Source of the DNA: Mesodorylaimus sp. YZB2_4
Lineage: Eukaryota; Nematoda; Enoplea; Dorylaimida; Dorylaimidae
DNA: 64,000 bases
Direction of reading: 5' to 3'
Assembly (NCBI GenBank): GCA_030248295.1
Contig: JASANH010000918.1
Location: 124,001 to 188,000, forward strand
The translations under genes were made by a program, and so were the position numbers. The number at the start of each line of letters is the position of its first letter. The first letter of the stretch is position 1. The notes beneath the pieces are model-generated. The model was not told the origin of the DNA, did not search any database, and was given only the letters and a program-made list of their open reading frames with translations. This document shows positions 44,089 to 53,936 of the stretch, in pieces.

Positions 44089-46035
44089 ATGAAGGCCATG
44101 ATCGTGTTGCTGGCAGTGCTATGCACGGCGTCGCCTGGAATCGCCGATTTGTTAAAGTACATGCGCAAGTTGGATGTTGGGATCGTTGTGGACATGACTG
44201 ACAATTACCGCGAATCTTCTACTTGGTATATGAATCAGGAGCGCATAGATATCAATCAACGCATCGTCGTGTCGGTAATGAAGGCACTTATGTCCTTGGA
44301 ATGCAACAGCAAGCTGGCGGTGTTGACGTTCCACGATCCGAACAAGTTTGTTGCGCAGCTCGACTTCACATCGCCCAACGATCCCAATCTCAACGCCACG
44401 ATCATGGGTCAACTGGCACAAGTGACGAAGGTTGAGCCGAGGACGGTGGATTTCGATTCATTCTTCAGTCAAGAAGGCCACAAGGTGCTCAAAGCGTTAT
44501 CGTCGAATCGACCAGAAGCGCCTGACATCCTCATGTGGATTAGCTCTGATCGCCATGGTTCCATCGACAAATCACGCATGCGCGCTGACTATCTCAGAAG
44601 ACTACATCATCTCGACATGTGGTTCGTGGTTTCTGCGCAGTGGCGTCGGGGTCGACTGAAATATGTGACCGATATCTACTCGCCAACAGAACCGAACGAC
44701 ATGTCCCATGAATGGGATCACGAAGAATACGCGGAAAGTGCCATGCATAGATCTGCTCTGAGACTCCTGAACGCCCTGATCTTCGATTTCTGTCCAACGA
44801 CTGCAGCCAAGGAGCAGTGCTATTTCAAGTCTAACATGACGTGCAGGGCGAACAGAACGTTCTTCCAAACCCGCTCAACCGACTCATATCGCAGCAAGTA
44901 CTGCATGAATGGAACGCACGAATACGAGTGCTTCGAGGGGCCTGACCAGTGCGATCGATTGTGCGACTATGAAGTGGACAAAGAGATTACACCGTGCAGC
45001 CTGACGTGCGGACGCGGCGTCGAGATGTATCGTCCCAGGAAAGCTACGACTGATCCCATGTACTGGTACTGCCCTTGGAAACAACGACCGTGCGACCAAG
45101 CGCCTTGCGCGACCATGAGTACTTCAATGGGCAGCGCATCGAGCATAACTACGTCCTCGTCGACCTTAACAAGTACCAACGCAAGCAGGAGGAGAGGGGG
45201 CAGGGAAATAGTGATGCCAGCGTCCTTGACGACCACGACCCAGGAACTGATCGTAGATCAGACGACAATCGCCGAAGGAAATCCGCTGATGGAGCCATGG
45301 CTTCTGACTCTGACAATCATCGCTGTGTTCCTCGTACTTTGCTTTCTCGTCCTTATGACCACATGCGTGGTTAAAAAGCGACGATGGCGTCGGTCGAGCA
45401 AATATAAACGTGGACAAACCTACTCGCCTTCACAATCGAGCGCCACTTACCAAACGGACCGAACCTGGACTGGAGTCCAAAGTAGCCTGACCAAGTCGCC
45501 AACCATCAGCTCGCTCCAGAGTCGACAGACGACTCAAAGTAAAACGGGGAACACTAAGTCAACAACTCGCAGTTCGAGCACAAGTAAACCAAGAGCGAGG
45601 AAGCCATCGAGGACTGGCACGAGTTCCAGCAATCACTCCACCGGCAGACCATCCTGGCCATTGAAAGGGTCCACCAGGCGGAGTGTGAGCAGAGCGCGCA
45701 CAGCCCGATCGCCGAGCAGACTATCCACTGCCAGCGCCGACAAGGCCACGACAGCCAGGCAAGCCACTGAGCGATCCTCAGGAAGGAGCAGTACGGACGG
45801 AGGAACGACCAGCAAACCATCGACCAGCCAGCCAGGCACCATCAAGCAGGTCAGGACTGAACCGAGCGGGAGTCTGCCCACGACCAGTAGGCCAACCACA
45901 TCCAGCAAACCATCGTCGAGCAATCCATCGAGCAGCCAGCCAGACACCGTCAAGCAGGTCAGCACTGAACCGAGCGGGAGCCTGCCCACGTCCAGCAGGC
46001 CAACCACGACCAGCGGATCGACCACGACTGACTGA
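44089..46035 (+). CDS. vWA + TSP1-like transmembrane protein, long Ser/Thr tail
   Basis: Single open frame of 648 aa. The start at 44089 was chosen because it begins a clean signal peptide (MKAMIVLLAVLCTASPGIA); an upstream in-frame Met would bury it. Residues about 25-230 look like a von Willebrand A domain: LDVGIVVDMTDNY at the metal site position, CNSKLAVLTFHDPN, and APDILMWISSD. The metal motif is DMTDN rather than DxSxS, so metal binding may be altered. A Cys-rich region follows, then PCSLTCGRGVEMYRPRK, the core of a thrombospondin type 1 repeat lacking the usual WxxW. Near residue 405-425 lies a membrane helix (LTIIAVFLVLCFLVLMTTCV). The cytoplasmic part is basic and Ser/Thr-rich, ending in repeats of the type KQVxTEPSGSLPTxSRPTT. 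A paralogue faces it at 46974-48347. The ligand is unknown. Confidence 0.83.
   Translation: MKAMIVLLAVLCTASPGIADLLKYMRKLDVGIVVDMTDNYRESSTWYMNQERIDINQRIVVSVMKALMSLECNSKLAVLTFHDPNKFVAQLDFTSPNDPNLNATIMGQLAQVTKVEPRTVDFDSFFSQEGHKVLKALSSNRPEAPDILMWISSDRHGSIDKSRMRADYLRRLHHLDMWFVVSAQWRRGRLKYVTDIYSPTEPNDMSHEWDHEEYAESAMHRSALRLLNALIFDFCPTTAAKEQCYFKSNMTCRANRTFFQTRSTDSYRSKYCMNGTHEYECFEGPDQCDRLCDYEVDKEITPCSLTCGRGVEMYRPRKATTDPMYWYCPWKQRPCDQAPCATMSTSMGSASSITTSSSTLTSTNASRRRGGREIVMPASLTTTTQELIVDQTTIAEGNPLMEPWLLTLTIIAVFLVLCFLVLMTTCVVKKRRWRRSSKYKRGQTYSPSQSSATYQTDRTWTGVQSSLTKSPTISSLQSRQTTQSKTGNTKSTTRSSSTSKPRARKPSRTGTSSSNHSTGRPSWPLKGSTRRSVSRARTARSPSRLSTASADKATTARQATERSSGRSSTDGGTTSKPSTSQPGTIKQVRTEPSGSLPTTSRPTTSSKPSSSNPSSSQPDTVKQVSTEPSGSLPTSSRPTTTSGSTTTD
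45780..46020 (+). repeat. In-frame tandem repeat in the cytoplasmic tail of the vWA protein
   Basis: About 114 bp is duplicated in frame: CAAGCAGGTCAGGACTGAAC and CAAGCAGGTCAGCACTGAAC introduce two copies of KQVxTEPSGSLPTxSRPTT, joined by KPSSSNPSSSQPD-like Ser/Pro linkers. It is probably a recent expansion and absent from the paralogue. Confidence 0.8.
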
Positions 46036-46973
46036 AGGAGGTGATTGATGATGAGAACCGATGCACCTTGTCTCCATCTTTCTGTGCCATTGACGTTTTG
46101 AGGTCCACATGAAACAAACTGAGGGTATCTGCGAGTACCTGAAATGTAGGACCAGTGCTTCAGCAGGGACACCTCACCTGACAGCAGAGTCAGGGTCTTG
46201 TCTCATTAAAAACAGTAAATTGACGTGACTGACTGATCGTGAGTTCACCAAAACTTGTCTCGAATACTTTTCGGGGGAGTATGCGGCAAAACGCTGCGAT
46301 GCGTTGATGCGTTAAACCATTTCGCATGAGTCCCTCTATGTAAACGGCTCCAAAATCGACGTGACGCACCAATTGCTCTGGCGCTGCGGTAAGTGACTAC
46401 TCGTTTGCGAATACTTCCTGCATTACCATCGCTCTGGACAGCGCTTGATGGAAATGCGAAAGGAAATCCTGGTGCAGGCAACATTTCTAGAGGTAAGAGT
46501 GATCGCCAGAGGGAGATGGGGGAGCCCTTCCTTCAGACGCCAAGAGCAACAGCGGCAGTACCGAGCAAAAAACCCGTCTACTGAGCTTTTAAATCTTCGA
46601 TAAATTGATATCTGAGTTGAAAAACCCTAAAACTCTTTCTTAATAAGAATAAAATAATAACGCATAAAAGGAATTAAACTGTCGCAAAGTTTGCACAATA
46701 TACTGCGGCCTCTTCAGTCTGAAACTTGAATCTGTGCTGAAACTCCCACCGCAGCAGGTTTCAGATCGATGGCCAACTGCAATCGAGGACTGTGGGCCTC
46801 CTCAATGAAGTCTGCACGCTCTCGCAAAGCATCCAGCGTCTTGTGACGCAGAGCTGGGGAACAGTAAGACAGCGCTAACCAGGAAATGCAACGTTTGTTT
46901 CATGCTGAACCCTGGCCCCCAACAAACACACTCACGATAGATCTGATCTGATCATCATCGATCACAGCACTGA
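46036..46973. other. Intergenic between tail-to-tail paralogues
   Basis: The 938 bp between stop codons includes a short open stretch at about 46400-46490 ending in a donor-like GTAAGAG, with no recognisable domain. AATAAAATAATAA at about 46648 may supply a polyadenylation signal for the plus gene. No duplication boundary was located. Confidence 0.5.
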
Positions 46974-48347
46974 TCACCTGCGTTGATTTGAACGTGGAGC
47001 TCTGCTGACGCTGTACCTGCTGGGTGATCGCCGCATGTGCGTCCTTCCCATACTTCGCTCGTCAGAGGACGGATTGCATTGTGAGGATGGCATGCTTGAT
47101 CCGCGGCGTCCTCGTTTCTGCTCGATCGATCGCTTTCGTTGCTTTCGTTTTTTGGCGATCACCACACCGACGATCACGCCGATGAGCACCAACAGCACGC
47201 AGACGATGATGACGCCCAGGAGCCATGACTCCAGCAATGGCTTTGCCTTTGTGATCGGTGTTATTTCCTGAATGCTCGACGTTGTCGTGTTTGGCGAGAC
47301 CTTGCCCATCGGGCAAGGCTGGCGTTGGCATATCAGTTGTTTCCACGGGCAGTACTTAAACATGGGATCAGTCTCAGCTTTCCTTGGACGATACATCTCG
47401 ATGCCGCGTCCGCACGTCACGCTGCACGGTTTGATGGCTTGGTCAGGTTCGAGCTCGCACACACGATTGCACTGTTCAGGCCCATCGAGGCAGTCGTGCT
47501 CGAGCGTTTCACTCATGCAGAACTTCGCGTGCCAATATTCCCTCAGAATTGCAGTCTGCTTGAACGTTGCGTTTCCCCTGCACGCCACGTCCTGATTGAA
47601 GAAGCACTCTCCAACTTTCTCGCTCAACGTGGTCGGGCAGAACTCGAAGATGGTGGCGTTGAGGAGTCGCTGAGCAGATCGAAACACAGCAGCTTCAGCG
47701 TCTTCTTTCGGCTTCCAAATATTCGATGTGTCGCTCGTATCTTTCATTGAGTGGATGACGGTTGCATAGGAATCCACCTCGCCTGATTTTGCGATTGGAT
47801 ATGTCAGAAAAAACATGTCGATATATCTCACTCGCCTCTGATAGTCGGTGTACCAGAGCTGTGTATTGATATCGGCACCTCGATTAGTGTAGATCCATAA
47901 AAGGATGTCGGGCACTTCTGGTCGATTCCCGAATGACTGTAGGAGCATCGTGTCACCGCTAATAGCTAAAAATCCATTCAAATACTCTTTCAGCTCCTTT
48001 ACTTCTGTGTTTCGCGAAAGTTTATTGGTGATCGTGGCCTTGAGATTGGACTCATCTGGTGATGTGAAGCCGAGCTGCGTGACTACCTTGTTCGGATCGT
48101 GGAACGTTAACACCGCCAACTTGCTGTTGCATTCCAAGGACAATAGTGCCTTGGCCACCGCCATGATGATGCGCACATTGATGTCGATATTTTCCTTCGT
48201 CATATTCCACGACTCGTAATCTTCAGCGAAGTGGTGCGTCATATCAACCACGATGCCAACGTCGAGCTTGCGCTGGTACTTTGACAAATCGGCGATTCCA
48301 GGCGACGCCACGGACAGCACGGCCATCAACGCGATCAGGAAATTCAT
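46974..48347 (-). CDS. vWA + TSP1-like transmembrane protein, paralogue
   Basis: Single open frame of 457 aa from 48347, chosen to match the paralogue's signal peptide (MNFLIALMAVLSVASPGIA); an in-frame Met eight codons earlier is possible. It shares RKLDVGIVVDMT, ALLSLECNSKLAVLTFHDPN, PCSVTCGRGIEMYRPRKAET and DPMFKYCPWKQ with the plus-strand gene at 44089. The vWA metal motif is DMTHH, again degenerate. A transmembrane helix (LLGVIIVCVLLVLIGVIVGV) is followed by a short basic tail without the Ser/Thr expansion. Several NxT/NxS sites suggest glycosylation. The pair most likely arose by inverted duplication. Function is unknown; adhesion is an inference from the domains. Confidence 0.83.
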   Translation of the reverse strand: MNFLIALMAVLSVASPGIADLSKYQRKLDVGIVVDMTHHFAEDYESWNMTKENIDINVRIIMAVAKALLSLECNSKLAVLTFHDPNKVVTQLGFTSPDESNLKATITNKLSRNTEVKELKEYLNGFLAISGDTMLLQSFGNRPEVPDILLWIYTNRGADINTQLWYTDYQRRVRYIDMFFLTYPIAKSGEVDSYATVIHSMKDTSDTSNIWKPKEDAEAAVFRSAQRLLNATIFEFCPTTLSEKVGECFFNQDVACRGNATFKQTAILREYWHAKFCMSETLEHDCLDGPEQCNRVCELEPDQAIKPCSVTCGRGIEMYRPRKAETDPMFKYCPWKQLICQRQPCPMGKVSPNTTTSSIQEITPITKAKPLLESWLLGVIIVCVLLVLIGVIVGVVIAKKRKQRKRSIEQKRGRRGSSMPSSQCNPSSDERSMGRTHMRRSPSRYSVSRAPRSNQRR

Positions 48348-48402
48348 TGGCCACAGACAAAGGGTCGACACGACGCGACTAGACTGCGCCTGCCTCCACG
48401 AG

Positions 48403-48408
48403 TATATA
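48403..48408 (-). promoter_or_regulatory. TATA box candidate for the minus-strand vWA gene
   Basis: GGTATATACTC on the minus strand lies about 56 bp upstream of the chosen start, with CAGTCTA, an initiator-like sequence, about 20-25 bp downstream of it. Spacing is plausible for a TATA promoter with a short leader. Confidence 0.5.
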
Positions 48409-50265
48409 CCGCTTGTAACGGTGCATGATTTTCAGGTTCGACGCATAGTGTAAAGAGTGCTGTACTGGCACTGTTGACTACAGTTCGAGTTACAGAGTCA
48501 TCTGTCGTCTGGCCCGCAAACAATCGGTGGTGATACTGCTGCCGGACCTTACCCAGTGGTGCGTTCTTGTAGTGGTGCAGGTGAGGTTGTCCAGCGCATT
48601 TTATTTTCATAGTACTGGATTATTCGTCAGACCGAAATCCACATTTCCTGTTTGGCAAGACGTTCCTCGACTGGGTCTACAGAGCATCGCCTACATGAAA
48701 GCACTGCTTGAGCTCCACTTGAGCTCGGGACACGTACGTAGAGTATACAGACAGAGACGTAGCTCCACTAGCGTGGGGTGGGCGCTTCGATCACATGATC
48801 ATATTCTACAGGCTCTTGACGTGCTCAAAGCAAGCTGTCAGATCTTCTTATCCTTGCATTGCCCCTGCAAGCCCCTGCATTTACGAGCGCTCAGAAAGGC
48901 AAGCTGACAAGTCAGTGTAAGAAATTGCCGACACGAGGCACTTCCCCACGACATCGCTCCTTCCCGACCTTTCCGTCGACCTAGTCGCCGGAACAGTGGC
49001 GCCTGTCCTAGACAACATGTCATATTTCTGCTATGGTGCACTTGCTTCATGACTCCTTTTGCAGGCCTTGCCTAAGCAACCACGTCGCTGGACTGTTGAG
49101 CTGAGGAAGCAGGAACCCTTTTGGTGCCTTCTGTCTTTGTGTTTTTCGCGTTTGTGAGATCTGGTAAACATCTTCTGATGATATGGAAACGCAAGAAGAT
49201 CTGGCAGCTTGCTTTGCATAGGTCAAGAGTCTGTAAAATATAATCACGTGATCAAAGCATCCACCTAGAGCTCCAGCGAAGATACGAAAGACAGCTGGCT
49301 CTCGCGGAGCATGGATCGAATTCTAGCTAAAACAAATTTTCGCCCGAGTTAGTCAGCCGTTTCTCTGCGCCCATCCATAAATCAGCTTAACCCACTTTTT
49401 ATAAGCAGCTAATCCCGCTATTGTTATAATGTGCCGAATGAAATTATGTCCTTTAGACCGATGATTTATCATACAACCTCGAGAACATGGGCACATCTTT
49501 GCCCGACTCCCCCGCCTAACAACACCAGTGTGGGCTCACTGCGATCAGTAGTCATATCGCCCGTTTCTTACGAAGCATCTCTCACTGTCAACACAGTTAT
49601 TTGTATCTGACACACTTCAGCCCACTGACTCACCTCGCCATAGCCTTGAACTTCTGGCACATATTAGCATGAAAAGCAGTGCGAGCGATCCTGCAGAAAA
49701 GTATTCAAAGCAGGATATGGTCATTCCACCAACGGACATATCAGATATGGACCACTCAATGCAGACGAATTTGGATGGCATTATGGCTCTCGAAACTAGC
49801 GGAGATGCAGGGTACAGTAGGCAGTCGAGGCTACATGTGGCTGCGACTACCGCTCACCATGTCACGTGTAGCGGAGAGGCTGGACGCAGCGTAGACTGGC
49901 ATATGTACAGGAGTAAGTCATCCCGGCGAATGGTGGTCCTGATGCACAAGAAAGGCGCGCCCAGGCAACAGGCGTGTGAGAGACCGCTTTTTTGGACAAA
50001 AGTCTCGCGGCTCCCCATCTCTGAAACATCAACCGGAGTGGTTGACGTCTCCCAAATGAGAGCCTGTCGATCTCACAACCTCCAGCAATGCTGGCTACAA
50101 CGAGCAGTGCAGCCTACGAACTGTAGTGTAATGGCTCCACGCACGCCTCCCTGTACAGTCTGGACTTGTAGGTGGTCTGGTTCACGGTCAGTTTGGATCG
50201 GCTAGGCTTCTCCATCGTTTTGACTATTTCAGGCGGTCATTACACTCCGCCACGAGGGGTAGTCT
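48409..50265. other. Intergenic, no gene supported
   Basis: A 178-codon open frame at 49669-50205 has random-looking composition and overlaps repeat D (about 49975-50110: GAAACATCAACCGGAGTGGT, TTGACGTCTCCC). It is rejected as a gene. The rest is unclassified. Confidence 0.55.
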
Positions 50266-50756
50266 CCAGTGCGGTCATGGCTATACTATGTATATGTGAT
50301 AAAATAACTGGCTCGCACCGACGCTCGCGCCCTCTAACGGTATGAATCAGATAACAAATGAACAGTGCCAAGAGGCATGAAATCAGTCAAATGTGGACAA
50401 TTTGAACAGTCATCACGTTTTGGCGAAAAACTCATTATTTTCAATTTGCCGCCGATTAGGTTTTTATCGCTTCCGTCTGCTAGAATGCGGCAAGCTGACT
50501 ATGTTGCGCAGCTGTGTACAGCAGGCCTTCGAACCTGATTGGCGGCAAATTCAAAATAATGATGATTTCGCCCAAACGTGATGACTGTTCAAATTGCCTA
50601 CATTTGACAGATTTCATGCCTCTTAGCACTGTTCATTTCTTATCATTCCTTTACGGGCTTTCATAGATGCCGGCCGCGCTGACTGATTCATGCCGTTAGG
50701 GGGCGCGTCAGTGCGAGCCAGTGATTTATCACATATAGTATAGCCATGATTGCGGT
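50266..50756. repeat. Foldback element upstream of the MDR gene
   Basis: The arms of about 200 bp are inverted from end to end. TCATGGCTATACTATGTATA at the left answers CATATAGTATAGCCATGA at the right; ACTGGCTCGCACCGACGC answers GCGTCAGTGCGAGCCAGT; GAACAGTCATCACGTTTTGG answers AAACGTGATGACTGTTC. The central loop is about 65 bp. The whole unit is about 490 bp and ends about 185 bp from the start codon of the next gene. Confidence 0.88.
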
Positions 50757-50940
50757 GGAGGCTAACCGATTACACAACTGACAGCTGACTTTACACTGGC
50801 TGGTGGGGCTGTCCAGTTTCTGACCAGACTCATCGTGATCGAGGTGGTGAAAGGGTGCACGCAAGTGGACGTGAGTGAGGAATGCTAGCACTTTGCCCGA
50901 ATGATTCTCGGAGAATGTTCGATTTTGTTTGCAGAGTTGG

Positions 50941-52480
50941 ATGGAGGCGAGGATGCGTCGTGTCCGATTGGGATCCCCCAAGGACGTCATAGAAGTTCAA
51001 GTGGTCGAGAATGAGCCAGTGCCCGACGCGCCGCCCAAGGGGGCTCGGGTGAAGGTAAGGGTCCGTGCATTGTTGGGGAGTAGCGGGATGATCCATCCTT
51101 GTGGCCAGGTGTGCTACGCGGGCGTTTGCTTGACGGACCAGCAGATCAGGAATTCGAGACAAGCCCGCAAGGCCGTCGGAATCAGGGACACGTCCTTGTA
51201 CCCAGGTAAGGCCTGCCGTCCAAGATCAGGGTCGGGGCAAGACTCACGATCAGTGTTTCAGGTTTCGAGGTAGCGGGGCTGATCGAGTCGTTGGGGGACA
51301 AGTCTGAGTCGGGAACATTTGGCTTTAAAGTGGGCGATGGCGTGGTCGTATGGCCGACGGAAGAGACGTATCAGCAAGGGTGGGAAGGATCTCTGGTCAT
51401 TCCTGTCTGATAGTTGAGTGCGGGGGTTGCAGGTACGCCGACTATGTGACCGTGTCGAGTTTGGAGTCGTTGGTCAAAGTTCCCGACACGATGCCATTGC
51501 AAGTAGCTGCTCTGCTACCCGCCGGAGCCACTTGGGGTTACTCGGCTGTAAGATTGTCTTGTCAGCGGGCTCTCCGGGTTTCCTAGGTCTCTCGTTTCAG
51601 GTGCTGCAAGGGGGCAGTGCTGTGGAAGGGTTCGTCAGGGCCCACCAGTGCTGCAACGTGTTGATCGTGGGGGCTCGAGGTGTCAGTTTGTGGTTGCTGA
51701 AACTGGCCAAGCACATTTTCACTCGCCGCTTCGGCAATCAAGTCAAAATCTTTGTGGCCGATGGCAACGACGAGCACTTGCCTCTGGCGGGTACGACTCC
51801 GCAGTGATCAGCTCTGATCGCCTGAATGTCTTTGTTTCAGAGAAGAACGGGGCGGATGGTGTGGTGCACTGGAACGAAGCTGGTAGGTGTGTGATGCCAC
51901 CAATCGTATCTGAACTGATGGTATTTTTAGAATTCGAAGAGCAGCTGATCATTCGCACGTTGGACGCGGCTCGCAACGGGGGCCTGCACGTCGTCTTCGA
52001 CCTGGTGACCACTCCTCGCAAGATCACCCGATCGCTGCGTTGTCTTACCGACGTGAGTGCAGTCCACTCTGACCAGTGAACTCTGCAATGATCCATTTCA
52101 GAACGGAGTGCTGTTCGTGGGCGACCTGTCGGGACTGGACTCCCCTGTGCCCGTCAAGCTGATGTGCAAGCACCGCCTGGCCGTGAGTGGTCTGAGCAGG
52201 GGGACGATTCGCCAGTTGACGGAGTTGGTCAAGTTGGTTAACAGTGGACAGGTACGCGGTCTGGTCATCCCCCAGTCTAGTCCAAAATTGCCTGTTTCAG
52301 GTCGAGCCCCCTGTCTACACAGTCCTCCCAGTAGATCAGGCGGGTCAGCTGATGCAGCAGCTGTGTGTGTCTGAGATGGAAGGACGAGCCGTGCTCGAGT
52401 TCAGTCAGCCACCATCGGTATCGGCCATGTCCACAGTGACGGCCAACGAGTACGAGGATGCCGTCGCCGATGCCATTTAG
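50941..52480 (+). CDS. MDR-superfamily (zinc-type alcohol dehydrogenase-like) protein, 9 exons
   Basis: Exons 50941-51054, 51109-51205, 51262-51379, 51433-51547, 51601-51790, 51841-51882, 51931-52052, 52102-52251 and 52301-52480 close in phase (1,128 nt, 375 aa). All eight introns are 48-56 bp. The GroES-like half shows [12 protein letters not shown] and [14 protein letters not shown]; the nucleotide-binding half shows [19 protein letters not shown] and VVFDLVTTP. Cys of the CLTD motif is kept, but the usual GHE is FE here, so the catalytic zinc His is missing. The Rossmann glycines are also altered (GARGVS). It may be an inactive or zinc-independent reductase. The start was chosen at 50941; ATG at 50953 is an alternative. 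A 5' UTR intron may end at 50934. Confidence 0.88.
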
Positions 52481-52566
52481 TCTCATCTCAGTGATTCTGC
52501 TGAATGTTCGTTTGATTAGTAATAAGTGTGGATGACATTCTAAAACTACTCGATTCTTTGTCATCA

Positions 52567-52572
52567 AATAAA
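52567..52572 (+). terminator. AATAAA polyadenylation signal for the MDR gene
   Basis: AATAAA is 87 bp after the stop codon and 310 bp before the next same-strand gene. Confidence 0.7.
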
Positions 52573-52881
52573 AACTATGGCCTTTGCCTGCTTGTAAGCA
52601 ATTAGTTTGAACTTGTCATAAGCAGCGCAAGACTTGCCGAATTGTCTGCTACGAGCGGGAGCTAGGTAACTCCGCCCTCTGTTTTTTGGGTGGGTGCGTG
52701 ATTCACTGCGCCGCTTCTGTGTTTGTGCTCGGGTCGGGTCATTGTCCTCCTATTGTCAGCCCCAGTCAGCGTTAAGGAAGTAAGCAGGTAAGGTTTTGCA
52801 AATTGTTAGCTCTTTGGCTTTTAATTCCTTTTGCAAGTTTTCAGACCCCCGAAATTAGTGCCGCAAATTTGGCCACGAAAA

Positions 52882-53678
52882 ATGTCAGGTACCTTCGCTT
52901 ACGGTCATCGCGCTGGTGAGCAACTGGAATGTTTCAGCGTAAGTAAGATTTTTTCTGCCTATTGGAAATTTCGTAAATGATGCGTGGCAGGTTTTTCGGT
53001 CGTCAAATCGGCGGGTGTGTTGGACTGACCAGACATCCGTCGTCGAGCGTAGCCCGAAAGGATAGTGTCCCTGTCGTCATGTCATGTCGTGCGGTCAGAT
53101 ACAAATTTATTGCGGGGGTGTATGGCTCAGCCCAATGGAATGATGGGACTGCGTCATCGCTTCTGAGGTTCCGCCCAACTCGGACTAATGATTTTAAAAT
53201 ACTGAATTGTCTTCCAAGGTGACCCTAACTTGACAAAATACTCCTCTCTTTTGTAGATACCAATCGAATTACACAAAGAAAAAGTGATCGATTCGGCGGG
53301 CGCTGAACAAGAGCGATGCGGATTAAAAATCGGTGGTGGTATCGATCAAGACCCCAGCAAGTCTCCCTACGGTTACCCTGACAATGTAAGTAGCCGACTC
53401 CCCTGTTTGTTCCCGCCACGACTTTCTTTTTTAGGGCATCTATGTAACCCACATCGAGCAGGGTGGTCCCGCTGATCGTGCTGGTTTGATGCTGCACGAT
53501 AAAATCTTACAGGTACTTAAAACATCCTCTCCCCTGGTTTTATGCTTAGCTGCACCCATTTCAGGTCAATGGTCGTGACTTCACGATGGTCACTCACGAA
53601 AAGGCTGTTCATTACATCAAAAAATATCCTATCCTCAAAATGCTAGTGTCAAGGGCAGGCGTTACTGAAAGCAACTAA
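52882..53678 (+). CDS. TAX1BP3: Tax1-binding protein 3 / TIP-1 single-PDZ protein, 4 exons
   Basis: TIP-1 is almost entirely one PDZ domain and acts as a soluble competitor that strips partners off scaffold PDZ proteins. Exons 52882-52938, 53257-53385, 53435-53512 and 53565-53678 give 378 nt and 125 aa, the family's usual length (124). Diagnostic segments are LKIGGGIDQDPSKSPYG, the long insertion before the carboxylate loop typical of TIP-1, then GIYVTHIEQGGPADRAGL, DKILQVNGRDFTMVTHEKAV and the C-terminal LKMLVSRAG. The first exon's donor at 52939 was chosen over one 22 bp upstream because only it keeps phase. It is tandem to the MDR gene and converges on the TMEM272-like gene (stops 258 bp apart). 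Confidence 0.95.
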
Positions 53679-53936
53679 GCGCATTCCAAATGAATACTTT
53701 TCTCTTTCATTCCTTTTTAGGTGCCTTAGGCAGCGTCACATTGCCCTGTTTTTTTATTTTGGTGATGCAAGTGCAATTTTAAATATTTCCATTTTATTTT
53801 TCATCATAATCGCATTGATTTTTACTGACTTAAGATTTGATGGAATAAGTCATTATGAGTGATCAATGACAATTATTGCTTCTTTGAGGTCCTTCGCTTC
53901 CTAATCAGAGGGATATAATTGGCCACAGGCATTCAT

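Noticed and set aside
45633..46172. 179-codon minus-strand open frame rich in Val/Leu
   Set aside because: It is the antisense of the repetitive Ser/Thr tail of the vWA protein.
46400..46490. Short exon-like stretch ending in GTAAGAG
   Set aside because: Only about 30 codons, with no homology and no partner exon in phase.
49669..50205. 178-codon plus-strand open frame
   Set aside because: Overlaps interspersed repeat D, has no recognisable domain, and lacks coding character.
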